A stretch of DNA of 64,000 nt. It comes from Parapristionchus giblindavisi (lineage: Eukaryota; Nematoda; Chromadorea; Rhabditida; Diplogasteridae). Position 1 is the stretch's first letter, and each line of letters begins with the position of its first letter. The notes beneath the pieces are model-generated. The model searched no databases and was not told the DNA's origin. It saw only the letters and a program-made list of their open reading frames with translations. The DNA is taken from positions 62,001 to 126,000 of the forward strand of contig CALSFV010000126.1 of the NCBI GenBank assembly GCA_943737045.1, in the 5' to 3' direction. Both the position numbers and the translations under genes were made by a program. Of the stretch, positions 56,201 through 64,000 are shown piece by piece.

Positions 56201-58292
56201 TAGCAAGAGCATATGCTACTATCTCTGTTCCATGAATATCTGCTACACGGAAACTGAAATTAATTAATCAATAAACTCATCAATGAATCAAATGCAAATA
56301 GTTGGATACTGTCAGAAGAAACATGAAAAAGAGAGCACATACGGACATTTTTTGTGACTGAACGTTTTATGTCACAGCTCATGATATCCTCTAACGGTTT
56401 TCCCACGACTTAAAAAAATATGGCGAAATTTTAAAATTTAAAAAAAAAATCATACATTTTCATACCCTCACAATGTGAGGATCGACTCACTATATATGGC
56501 TCTCTAACCCGGCTGACCTTCGCCGCGCGCTATATGATTTATAAAAGAGATCGGCCTAGTTTCTGAACAATGCAAAGCAAGAAAGTCTCTTCTACAAATA
56601 AAACAAGTGATTTTTATACGCTCAATATAAGGGTAATTTTTTATGTGAAAGATTACAATTTAAGCGTTTTTTAATCTACCCATTGTATTTCGAAAATCGA
56701 CCGACTATAGAAAACGAGGGTGCCGAAAATATATGAAAAACATTATTAAAAATGGAAATCGAAACTGAATATTTTCGGAGCAGAGCGGTTCATTTTCCTT
56801 ATTTATTCACTGCTCTAGACCACCTTTGAATGTAGCAAAGGATAGATTACGGTATGATGATACAGTACTTACTTCTTTCCATCACATAATGGTTCATTGT
56901 TCATAGTTGTTCGTAGTAGTTTACACATTTCATTTCTTTCAGTATGACGACGATCAGAGTATTGACTGATCATGATCATAGTGATAGCTACATTGATCAC
57001 ATCTGATGCCACATCCATATTCAGATCACTCAATATCTTAAATTATCTAATCAATGATCTTATCCATTTATCCTTCAACGATCTTCTAGATACAGTATGA
57101 TACTTTTATTGAACCATTACATATAGAATTCTCGTAGATCTTAGAATATGGATAGTAGAATTGTAATAAATATGCAATTACAAGAGTACAACATAGAAGT
57201 AGATATTTCATACCGTAGCAAACCATTCCAAATCCTCATATCTTTGTGAATCATTTTCATTCAATGATATCATCCACATTGCACCGTAGATACGCCAATA
57301 GTATCGCTTAGCACGTAAAACAGTCTTCTTCAATGAATAAATAAATCAATCGATATTATTGATAATGATATCGTACCAATCGTTCCTCTACATTTCCATT
57401 ACCGTGTGGATCAACACCCAATTCAATATCCAATACATCTGATATAGTATTCTTCTTATTCAATCGATGTAAATAAAAGGATTTGAATTCAAGATCGAAT
57501 GATCCAGCAAGAATAGCGAAAGATGCTATGAAACATTCTTCATATAAACGCTTCTCACGACCAAATTGAATCGCTTTCTGAAATCAATATAATCAATGAT
57601 ACTATCGATCGATTAGAGAATGTAATCAATACTACAGATAAATAAGTTGATTCAAACAATATAATTATTACTTGATCGAATCAATCAGTATAACTGATCG
57701 ATAAGTTGATTTCAAGATCAGTGTTACAATAGTCAATAATAGTGAATATATGATATTACCGTATGATCAACGAAAAGATATTCATAGAACTTCTGTCGAT
57801 TCCTACTTGATTGTGGTTGTTTATCATGAGATATGAGAAGAAGACCAATCTCACTTGGTGTCACTACCACACCAGCATCCTATAATCAATTATCCTATAT
57901 CAAATACTTCCTTAATTACTAAAGTATTACAAGTATCATGTGGAGACAACAAATGAATCAAGTGTATTTACCTTCTTCGAGACAAAAAGATGGAGTAATT
58001 CCCACATGAGACGAGAATCCAATCGATCTTCATAATTGGGATCATTCTAAAATCAAAATAGTAATGTCAAGATTGAATTGTAATTCGAGATACCTCATCT
58101 AATAGAGGTAGTGTAGATAGTTGATAGTCTACATATTGTAATACAGCCTCAGGACGAACTTGAGTGACATCATCAATAACTAATGGACCTGAATATCGAT
58201 TGATTAGAGATAACAAAAAACAAATCAATAATACCATTGAATCGCTTAACGAGATCGATATTGTGGAGAGTGGCCGCCCCAGTATTCGGCAT
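53239..58292 (-). CDS. SEC16-like protein with a C-terminal RING-type finger
   Basis: Exons in transcript order: 58292-58235, 58188-58094, 58046-57972, 57879-57760, 57577-57377, 57327-57214, 57036-56873, 56253-56092, 54713-54618, 54357-54223, 53917-53875, 53806-53755, 53696-53588, 53468-53420, 53370-53239. All phases agree (1605 bases, 534 residues). Exon 9 ends at a GC donor. SEC16 central/Sec23-binding features: MWELLHLFV (about 67), FYEYLF followed by AIQFGREKRLYEECFIASFA (about 107-138), and DIHGTEIVAYALAIGSPFAL with YKYCNNIA (about 280-336). Residues 450-498 form a RING-type finger: CLMC, CTTC, CSKC and CGNCPLC, close to C-x2-C-x10-C-x2-C-x5-C-x2-C-x15-C-x2-C-x2-C. Known SEC16 organises ER exit sites; RINGs are often ubiquitin ligases. 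The joint role is inferred. Introns hold mobile elements. Confidence 0.7.
54796..55822. mobile_element. 1027-bp inverted-repeat element in an intron of the SEC16-like gene
   Basis: The ends GAGGCCGTTTGCGTAAGACT and its near reverse complement bound arms of about 430 bp, with a CT-rich spacer (about 55230-55385). AT-rich flanks (TATAT/ATATAT) hide the target duplication. Related ends occur at 24870-24900 and 32665-32700 (GAGACCGTTTGTGTAAGAGT). Frames in the arms are not credible. Confidence 0.8.
55960..56050 (-). repeat. Repeat shared with zinc-finger introns
   Basis: AAAATCGAAAAACCTGACCG-type sequence (here in reverse) also occurs at 18420-18540, 63510-63625 and, more diverged, 23755-23870 and 37920-38040. 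All lie in introns or directly beside exons. Confidence 0.5.
56445..56740. repeat. CGACCCACTAT-type intronic repeat holding the TATA-containing unit
   Basis: Sequence like 22010-22170 (GTGAGGATCGACTCACTATA) is split by the 130-bp promoter-like unit also found at 27685-27815. All of it lies in the intron between exons 7 and 8 of the SEC16-like gene. Confidence 0.55.
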
Positions 58293-58304
58293 CTATGAAC
58301 GGTG

Positions 58305-58325
58305 TATTCAACTGAAACAGTCGAT
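58305..58325 (-). promoter_or_regulatory. Acceptor-like site just upstream of the SEC16-like start
   Basis: CTGTTTCAG ends at 58312, 19 bases before the ATG. This is a good acceptor and could be a trans-splice site or the end of a 5'-UTR intron. No TATA box was recognised. Confidence 0.3.
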
Positions 58326-59527
58326 ATGATCGAGTAAAAATAGTGGGAAACACGACGACAAAAGTTGATTAACCAACAGCAATTTATAGAAGCAACTAGA
58401 GAAACGAGCTAACGAACGTGAAAGAATGATAAAAAGTTACGAGGGCCGGCGAGAGAAAGTTATCGAAATCGATAGTATGCAAATGCGAGAGCTAGTTACG
58501 GAATAATATGGTAACTGCAGGAAGTCGGAATTGAAGGATTGTACGTTAAAGATACTATCGCCGGTGTTCTCAGCTTGAGGTGAATCAAAAGACCAAAGAC
58601 TAAAGATCAAATGAGAAGTTTATTCAGATGCACTCTCACACAAAAATACATACAAATACACACAAGAACAAAACTCAAACGACCTAATTCTACAAAGACA
58701 TGAGTCCCAGACTAAAAAATAATACAACGAAAGACACGACATCAATATACAATTATGGAAATGAGCTAAAGACTAATGACAATGCAAACTAAATGTGATA
58801 ATAATATTCCTAGACAAAGAAATGCAAAAGTAATGTGATTATCCTAAAAGAAAGAAATGCAAATACAATATGTTTATAATAATGAGACATAATAACACAG
58901 AATACATCTAAAGATCAAAGATCAATAGGGAGGCTGTAGGTCTCCACATAAACGTTCTATGTTCATCAATATCTCCTCCACCATAATCAAGTTTCAATCT
59001 GCTACGGAACCTTCCCCAAATCCGAATCATTCCAACAACCGTATTCCGACACACCATTGTATTGATTATCACAGAATCTACCGTAAGGCTCACTCCTGCA
59101 GAAGACTCGTTATTGTGCAATCGTTTTCAAGTCCATTCGACCATGAGAAGAGGAATCAAGGAATATCTAACAATAAGAGATGTTGGAATGATGAACATCT
59201 TCTCTCCTGAGACTCAATTTGTGAAGTACCGTGAGGAGAACTCCATCTTGAAGGATTAACATCTCATGAATAAACAAGACCTTCGAATCGTTATTTTTTT
59301 TTCGTTATGATTCTCATTATCAGAGATAGATATCTGAACTGATGAAATACGAAATACTTCCGTATCGATACAAAATATACGCTTTTAATGACATTTTTTA
59401 CACTGGATAAAATTCAAACTCACTTGAGTTTAATTTAATTTAACTCGGATTAATCGTTTTGCATTATTTGTGAAAATTTTCCGGATATAGGAACAGTTAG
59501 TGAACCAAAAAATCTTTGCAAAAGGAT
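58326..59527. other. Upstream region of the SEC16-like gene
   Basis: An 83-codon plus-strand frame at 58959-59210 and its neighbours look non-coding. The 58660-58930 part is A-rich without recognisable exons. The promoter is presumably here but no core element stands out. Confidence 0.35.
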
Positions 59528-59575
59528 AGGGGGCACTCGGATTTGAACCGGGGACCTCTCGATCTGCAGTTCTAT
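59528..59575 (-). pseudogene. 3' half of a tRNA-Cys
   Basis: On the minus strand ACTGCAGATCGAGAGGTCCC and CGGTTCAAATCCGAGTGCCC match the anticodon arm (GCA), variable loop, T arm and 3' acceptor strand of animal tRNA-Cys. The 5' half (acceptor strand and D arm) is missing upstream. It ends next to the start codon of the candidate gene at 59578. Confidence 0.65.
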
Positions 59576-59577
59576 GC

Positions 59578-59877
59578 ATGGGATCTCTCGTCAATGATGT
59601 TCAATCACTTCAACAAGAGGTCTCCCAAAACATGGGAGAGTTTAAGGTAAGAAAATCAATAATTGACATAGTAACTGCTCAACCAATTCTGGTTTCATGC
59701 TAATTATTTTCGTCTAGGTCATCGCTGAGGATACATGGACTCGCCTTGTCAAGATGCATGTGAACCCTACTGGAGTACTAGCCATCACGATTGAAAAGTT
59801 GTGAATTTAAAAAAAAAACTTTATGTGACATATGTGAGCCTCAGGGCATTTTCACTATTGCTTTCGGTCCGCCCCAG
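59578..59877 (+). CDS. Candidate gene, first three exons
   Basis: Exons 59578-59646 (MGSLVNDVQSLQQEVSQNMG, then EFK), 59718-59774 (VIAEDTWTRLVKMHVNPTG) and 59845-59877 (GIFTIAFGPPQ) join in frame through GTAAGA/TCTAG, GTACTA/CTCAG and GTATGT signals. Alternatively the 59800-60039 stretch (LCDICEPQGIFTIAFGPPQV, then YDESIVGQIEIPRECP) is read through as a longer exon. No family is recognised. A coding-looking exon at 60441-60631 may belong to the same gene, but its phase does not match directly. Confidence 0.35.
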
Positions 59878-60167
59878 GTATGTGTCTATGATGAAAGTAT
59901 TGTCGGTCAGATCGAAATTCCTCGCGAATGTCCGGTCCGCTGTCCCACTGTTGAACAAACGCTACACGTGGCCAAAATTCTGTATCGGCTAATATTTACC
60001 CCGCGAGAGGATAACGTTCGAGTTGAACCGTTTTCTTAAATCCAGAAAAATATCTCCCTTACAGTAGGAAGAATAAGAAATTGTGAGCAATTTCCTCTGA
60101 CTTAAACTTTACTTTGAGCTGAAAAGATAAGCGTGATGTATTGTATTGTAAAAGAAAAATAATAAGG

Positions 60168-60285
60168 AAAAAGGGGGAGGAGGAGGAGAGGAGAGGAGAG
60201 GAGAGGAGAGGAGAAGAGAGGAGAGGAGAGGGAGAGGAGCGGGGAGACGGAGAGGGGGAGGGAGAAGAAGGGGAGAGAGAAGATG
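60168..60285 (+). repeat. GGAGA purine tract
   Basis: About 20 GGAGA-type units with interruptions are followed by AT-rich TTATT repeats. It lies in an intron of, or beside, the candidate gene. Confidence 0.9.
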
Positions 60286-60440
60286 GATTTACTATTATTA
60301 TTTATTTATTTATTATTATTATTATTATTTATATTTATTATTATATTTGCGAAAGGAAAGGAAAAAACAGTGAGAAGACTCTCCTTGACCAAAATCCACT
60401 GATTTACACACTTTTGAGTTGACCCCTCTTTTCTCTACAG

Positions 60441-60631
60441 CTTTCGATGCCCCTTGGGTAGGACATCCCAGATCCATAGTAGCAAGGATGGTATATCAAG
60501 CGCCTCTCCAGGAACTCACGTCAAAGTTCATCGTTGAGGCTCCTTCCAATGAGATTTTCATTTCTCACAGTAGAGCTATGAAAAAGTTTCCAAAAGTTGA
60601 TATGTGTATTTTCTCGAGTATTTTCAGATAA
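60441..60631 (+). CDS. Candidate terminal exon
   Basis: After TTTTCTCTACAG the frame reads FDAPWVGHPRSIVARMVYQA, then PLQELTSKFIVEAPSNEIF, and ends CIFSSIFR-stop. The acceptor and composition support coding; the product is not recognised. It needs one leftover base from the preceding exon, which the exons at 59578-59877 as drawn do not supply, so an exon is missing or the gene is separate. Confidence 0.4.
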
Positions 60632-60711
60632 AAATGTTAAAATACAACATTTTAATTTTTTGTTCCCTAAGGAATTGATCGCGTTACATAGTCCCGGGAA
60701 GATGTTTTTAA

Positions 60712-60824
60712 AGGGAGCGTAACCTCACTCAATGGTCTCTTCGACGCGCATTGCTCTCTCGTTGTTAGAGAACAGAAAAATAGTGTACACAATGAAGCGA
60801 ATATTGAGTGAGGTAACGCTCCCT
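60712..60824. mobile_element. 113-bp TTAA-flanked miniature element
   Basis: The ends AGGGAGCGTAACCTCACTCA and its reverse complement (one base indel) lie between TTAA at 60708-60711 and 60825-60828. The family is different from the AGAAGGGGACC group. Confidence 0.75.
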
Positions 60825-61524
60825 TTAAGGCTCGATCTAAAGAGCTCATTCACAGCTTTCAATTAAGCTCTTGAAAGACGATTTTCATGGGGATTTAACA
60901 GAACTACGTCCAAATAACTGCATTTGAATGCTGGTAGATCACTAATCATCTCCATCACCATCTTCACCCGAAAGACTGACCATGTTCCCGAATACACGAT
61001 GGTATGCTTAAATTTGAATTATTTTTTAATGGAATTTAGAAATGTCTTTGTCATCTCATATCTATCATATTACTCCTTTTATATACATCAGCATAATAGG
61101 ACAAAAGCAAAGAAAGATAAAACATATTTTTCATATGTACATATAAATCACAAAAAAAATGAATACAAAGGGGACTTTATTCAAGAAAATACAATTAACG
61201 ATTGGTCAACAAAACACAGTAATGAAATCAATTGTGATAAAACGATCCTATATCATCCACGAATCATTCAATACAAAGAAATAACAGTGCAACAATATCA
61301 AAAACCGATAAAAACACAAAATAATTTAAAATCGCGTTTTGAATAATTTGCTCAGCGAGTAATGAGTTCCTGATTATTACGGGAACACAATTTATACTTT
61401 CCTAATTAGGGTCCTTAATCAAATTTTTACCTAATTAGGTTCCACTAATCACTTTTTTATCAAATTTAGTTTCGATTTTTCATGCTGTGATAATTGATTA
61501 TTTTAATTAATATTTCTTTTGCAG

Positions 61525-61599
61525 AAGAACGATAAAGATGTCGTCGATGAAGATAAATCATCTTCATCTTTTCCTACACAATCATGTTTTTATTATTAG
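61525..61599 (+). pseudogene. Isolated terminal exon of the zinc-finger family, second
   Basis: Reads KNDKDVVDEDKSSSSFPTQS and ends CFYY-stop after TTTTGCAG. As at 14571, zinc-finger exons are absent upstream and the same repeat (61145-61520) precedes it. Confidence 0.6.
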
Positions 61600-62328
61600 A
61601 AGTTATTCCATATCCTGTTAAATTGATGACTACTTGTTTTCTATCGATCCGTTGTTGTTTATTTCAAATTTTATGCTAATTTTTTCTTGTTTTCAAGTTT
61701 TTCATTCTCTGTTGATGTTATGAACCGCCTAGCAGGTCATAAATATATTTGCCAATAATTAATTTCAACATGAAAATTAACAATATTACAAGGATAGATC
61801 AATCTACAACAAGGGACTCTAGAGGGACATCGAGAGGTCCAAGAGGGAGAGTTACAAGAGTAACAAATTTCTGGCACAGTGACTTGACTTTGATAGCAGA
61901 GAGAACACTCAACATAAAAAAAAACCTCGAATATAATGGTCTTTGCGTTTCATAAAAATGCTCTTAGGCACAATGTTGGTGAAAAATCAAAATAACACAA
62001 AATATTGTATCAATTTTCAGATTTTTGAATAATTTCAGGAAGAAAACCGATGATATTTGTCATACGGTATCGTGTATTATCTGCGAAGTTGTAAATTTTA
62101 CAACTATCGGACTATTTTAATCTAGAATTTCATTTTTAATGTTTTTTATCTTTCTATCGCCGTTTTCATTCTGCAGGATAACTAACTCATGGGTTTTTGA
62201 GTCGTTGTTTGTGTTTGAATTGATATTAAATGTTGTTTTGTTTTTGTTTTACGAGCTCGTTTTTGTTCTATTCTGCACTTCCTTCGCTGTTTTTTTAATC
62301 ATTGCTCATTTTTAAGAAGTCTGGCAAT

Positions 62329-64000
62329 ATGAATGATTCTAACTCGCTTCCCAATCGATCGATAGAGGAATGGTGTGAACTCGTGAGTCCTTTTGTTTCT
62401 CTCTCTCTCACTGTTTCAAGGATCGTGGTTCTATGTCCTCCTCAGACTGCGCTGCTTCTGGGGATGGAGCCTCTGGAACCTATGATCCGCAATTGGTCCG
62501 GGCTTCTAGAGTAGTGCCTGATTGCCGCTAAACCATACGTGGGCGGGCATTGCCGCTGGAAATGAAATTCGGGGGGTCGGACGCAAAAATCGGGGGTAGG
62601 AAGCAAAAAATGGAGCTTTTATACGTCATTTTGATTGATTTTTTTGGAAATCGGGGGGGGGGGGGGGGGTCGGATGCAAAAAATCGGGGGTGTATTGCCG
62701 CTAGCGGCAGTGGAGCCCACGTATGCGCTAAACGACTGGGTTCGACTCTCTCCCAGAGTCAATCATTTGCCAACTTATATCAACTGTTTTGAAAGCACTG
62801 AATGTGAGAGCACAAACATCCTACTTATAGCCATACAATTATTACAATTTGAGCGGAAAATAACGATTTTTCTAAATCGACCAACAGTATTTCGAAAATC
62901 GACCCACTATTTAAAATAATCCTGTAAGGGCGCCGAAAAAGATTATAGCTTGTGATCCGTTCTATCACCCATACCGTGTCTGTAGTCTCATTTTCAGGCT
63001 ACTGAGTCTTCCCTCAAGAACAACGAAGAGATATTGTATTTGATGATGCGAATTCTGAATCTGATGAAGTTGGCCAAGGACTCTGAGTGTCGCAACATTA
63101 CGGTAATCTTTTGAGTGTTTTTTTAAAATAAAAATTTGTTAGTTTTAATTAAATTAATACTTCGCTGTTTTTATTGAAAAACATATTAAACAAATCAATG
63201 CAAGTTGTATATATTTCAGGTCAACCATACCGAGTTCCGTGAGGTTATTTATGCCTTGAGAAGATACCCTCTCAATCGATTCAGGTATAATATTGAATAA
63301 TTGAAGCATTGGAGTCAGTTAACTTCTTTGCATCTTTGGATGCTTGATAAATAAATAAATAAATAATAAAATAAATAAATAAATAATAAAATTGGAATTG
63401 AGGCAAAATCCCGTTCATGAACTCGTGTATGGCATTGCCCAGTCAACTATGCAAATGATGACATCGATCATTCAATCTAATCAGGTCAGATTATAAGTCG
63501 AAAAGTATGTTGCAAAGTACCAAGCCTGACCGGATTTTGTGCATAATTTCATAAAAATTGAAAAACCTGACCGGATTTTGAGCCAAATTTGCCTAAAATT
63601 GAAAAACCTGACCGCATTTTACAATTCGGCTATTCGACATATGGGTCAGATAGTTATTTATTTATTTATTCCATCAAATATTTATATATATGTTTATAAT
63701 CGCATTACTGACACATATATTGTTATTATATTGTATATATACAGATGCAAACCCTCACTATTATGTTTTGGAATTAGTGTTTTCTTCGGAAAGTGAACTA
63801 GATATCGAGTATAATATATATCAAGTGATCTACTTTCTTATAGACTTAGCGGCCGAAACGCCATAGGGCACATTATTAGCTAACTTATATATTTTAAAAT
63901 TTTACATTTAAAGTACATGCAAAGCTATACATTGTGCATTTATTATTGATGTTATTAATTTAATTTTACAGAACGATAACATTCGAGATAGTTCGTAGTC
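62329..64000 (+). pseudogene. Start of another zinc-finger family copy, runs off the window
   Basis: Exons 62329-62382, 62998-63102, 63220-63284 and 63403-63484 match exons 1-4 of the 17001 gene with few changes (K to E and D to N). Exon 5 begins at 63972 and reads NDNIRDSS, then TAG, where the other copy has CAG. The premature stop would remove all fingers. A splice variant avoiding exon 5 (90 bases, in phase) could bypass it. Confidence 0.75.
62653..62669 (+). repeat. Run of 17 G
   Basis: A pure G tract in intron 1 of the right-hand zinc-finger copy where the left copy (17577-17582) has six G. Confidence 0.95.

Overview
The window is nuclear DNA of a eukaryote, most likely an invertebrate animal, and a nematode-like genome is possible but not proven. 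The signs are spliced genes with short AT-rich introns (GT donors, acceptors such as TTTCAG, TTTAG and TATAG), CR1/jockey-type reverse transcriptase fragments, mariner remnants, tRNA-derived repeats and many inverted-repeat elements. There are no operons, ribosome binding sites or other prokaryotic signals. Most of the sequence is repeat. Real genes are few and had to be built exon by exon, so most open frames of 60 to 140 codons here are meaningless.

The best gene lies on the minus strand at 53239-58292. It has 15 exons whose phases all agree and encodes 534 residues. Its first two thirds carry, in order, segments resembling the central/Sec23-binding part of the COPII scaffold protein SEC16, and its C-terminus is a cysteine-rich RING-type finger. 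A decayed relative of that RING lies just beyond its 3' end (51122-52224, plus strand) and keeps the same intron position and phase. The second good gene (17001-24406, plus) has about 16 exons and encodes a protein of about 420-440 residues with C2HC/C2H2-like fingers. Pieces of it recur: an inverted copy at 33160-40069, a start-of-gene copy running off the right edge (62329 onward, with a stop in exon 5), and isolated terminal exons at 14571 and 61525. Smaller candidates are a secreted Ala/Pro-rich protein (26690-27040) with a pseudogene copy (47833-48183), a duplicated 66-codon frame (7357-7557 and 25288-25488), a serine-rich terminal exon (43618-43824), and a few partial exons.

Layout: 1-725 RT remnant; 2289-3129 mariner remnant; 3944-5753 palindrome; 5758-6075 RT remnant; 7.3-8.4 kb short gene and promoter-like DNA; 8.4-10.7 kb foldback; 10.8-13.3 kb duplicated block with insertions; 13.8-24.9 kb zinc-finger gene with insertions; 25-31 kb small genes and repeats; 32.7-40.1 kb inverted copy of the zinc-finger gene holding a 4.2-kb LTR retrotransposon; 40.1-43.0 kb palindrome; 43-50.8 kb repeats and second copies of earlier blocks; 51-58.3 kb RING/SEC16-like locus; 59.5-60.6 kb candidate exons; 61.1-64 kb second copy of the 13.8-18.9 kb block.

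The window's special value is that its segmental duplicates serve as before/after pairs. At least six mobile elements (one LTR element, four TA-flanked inverted-repeat elements, one TTAA-flanked element) are present in one copy and cleanly absent from another, so element ends and target duplications can be read directly.
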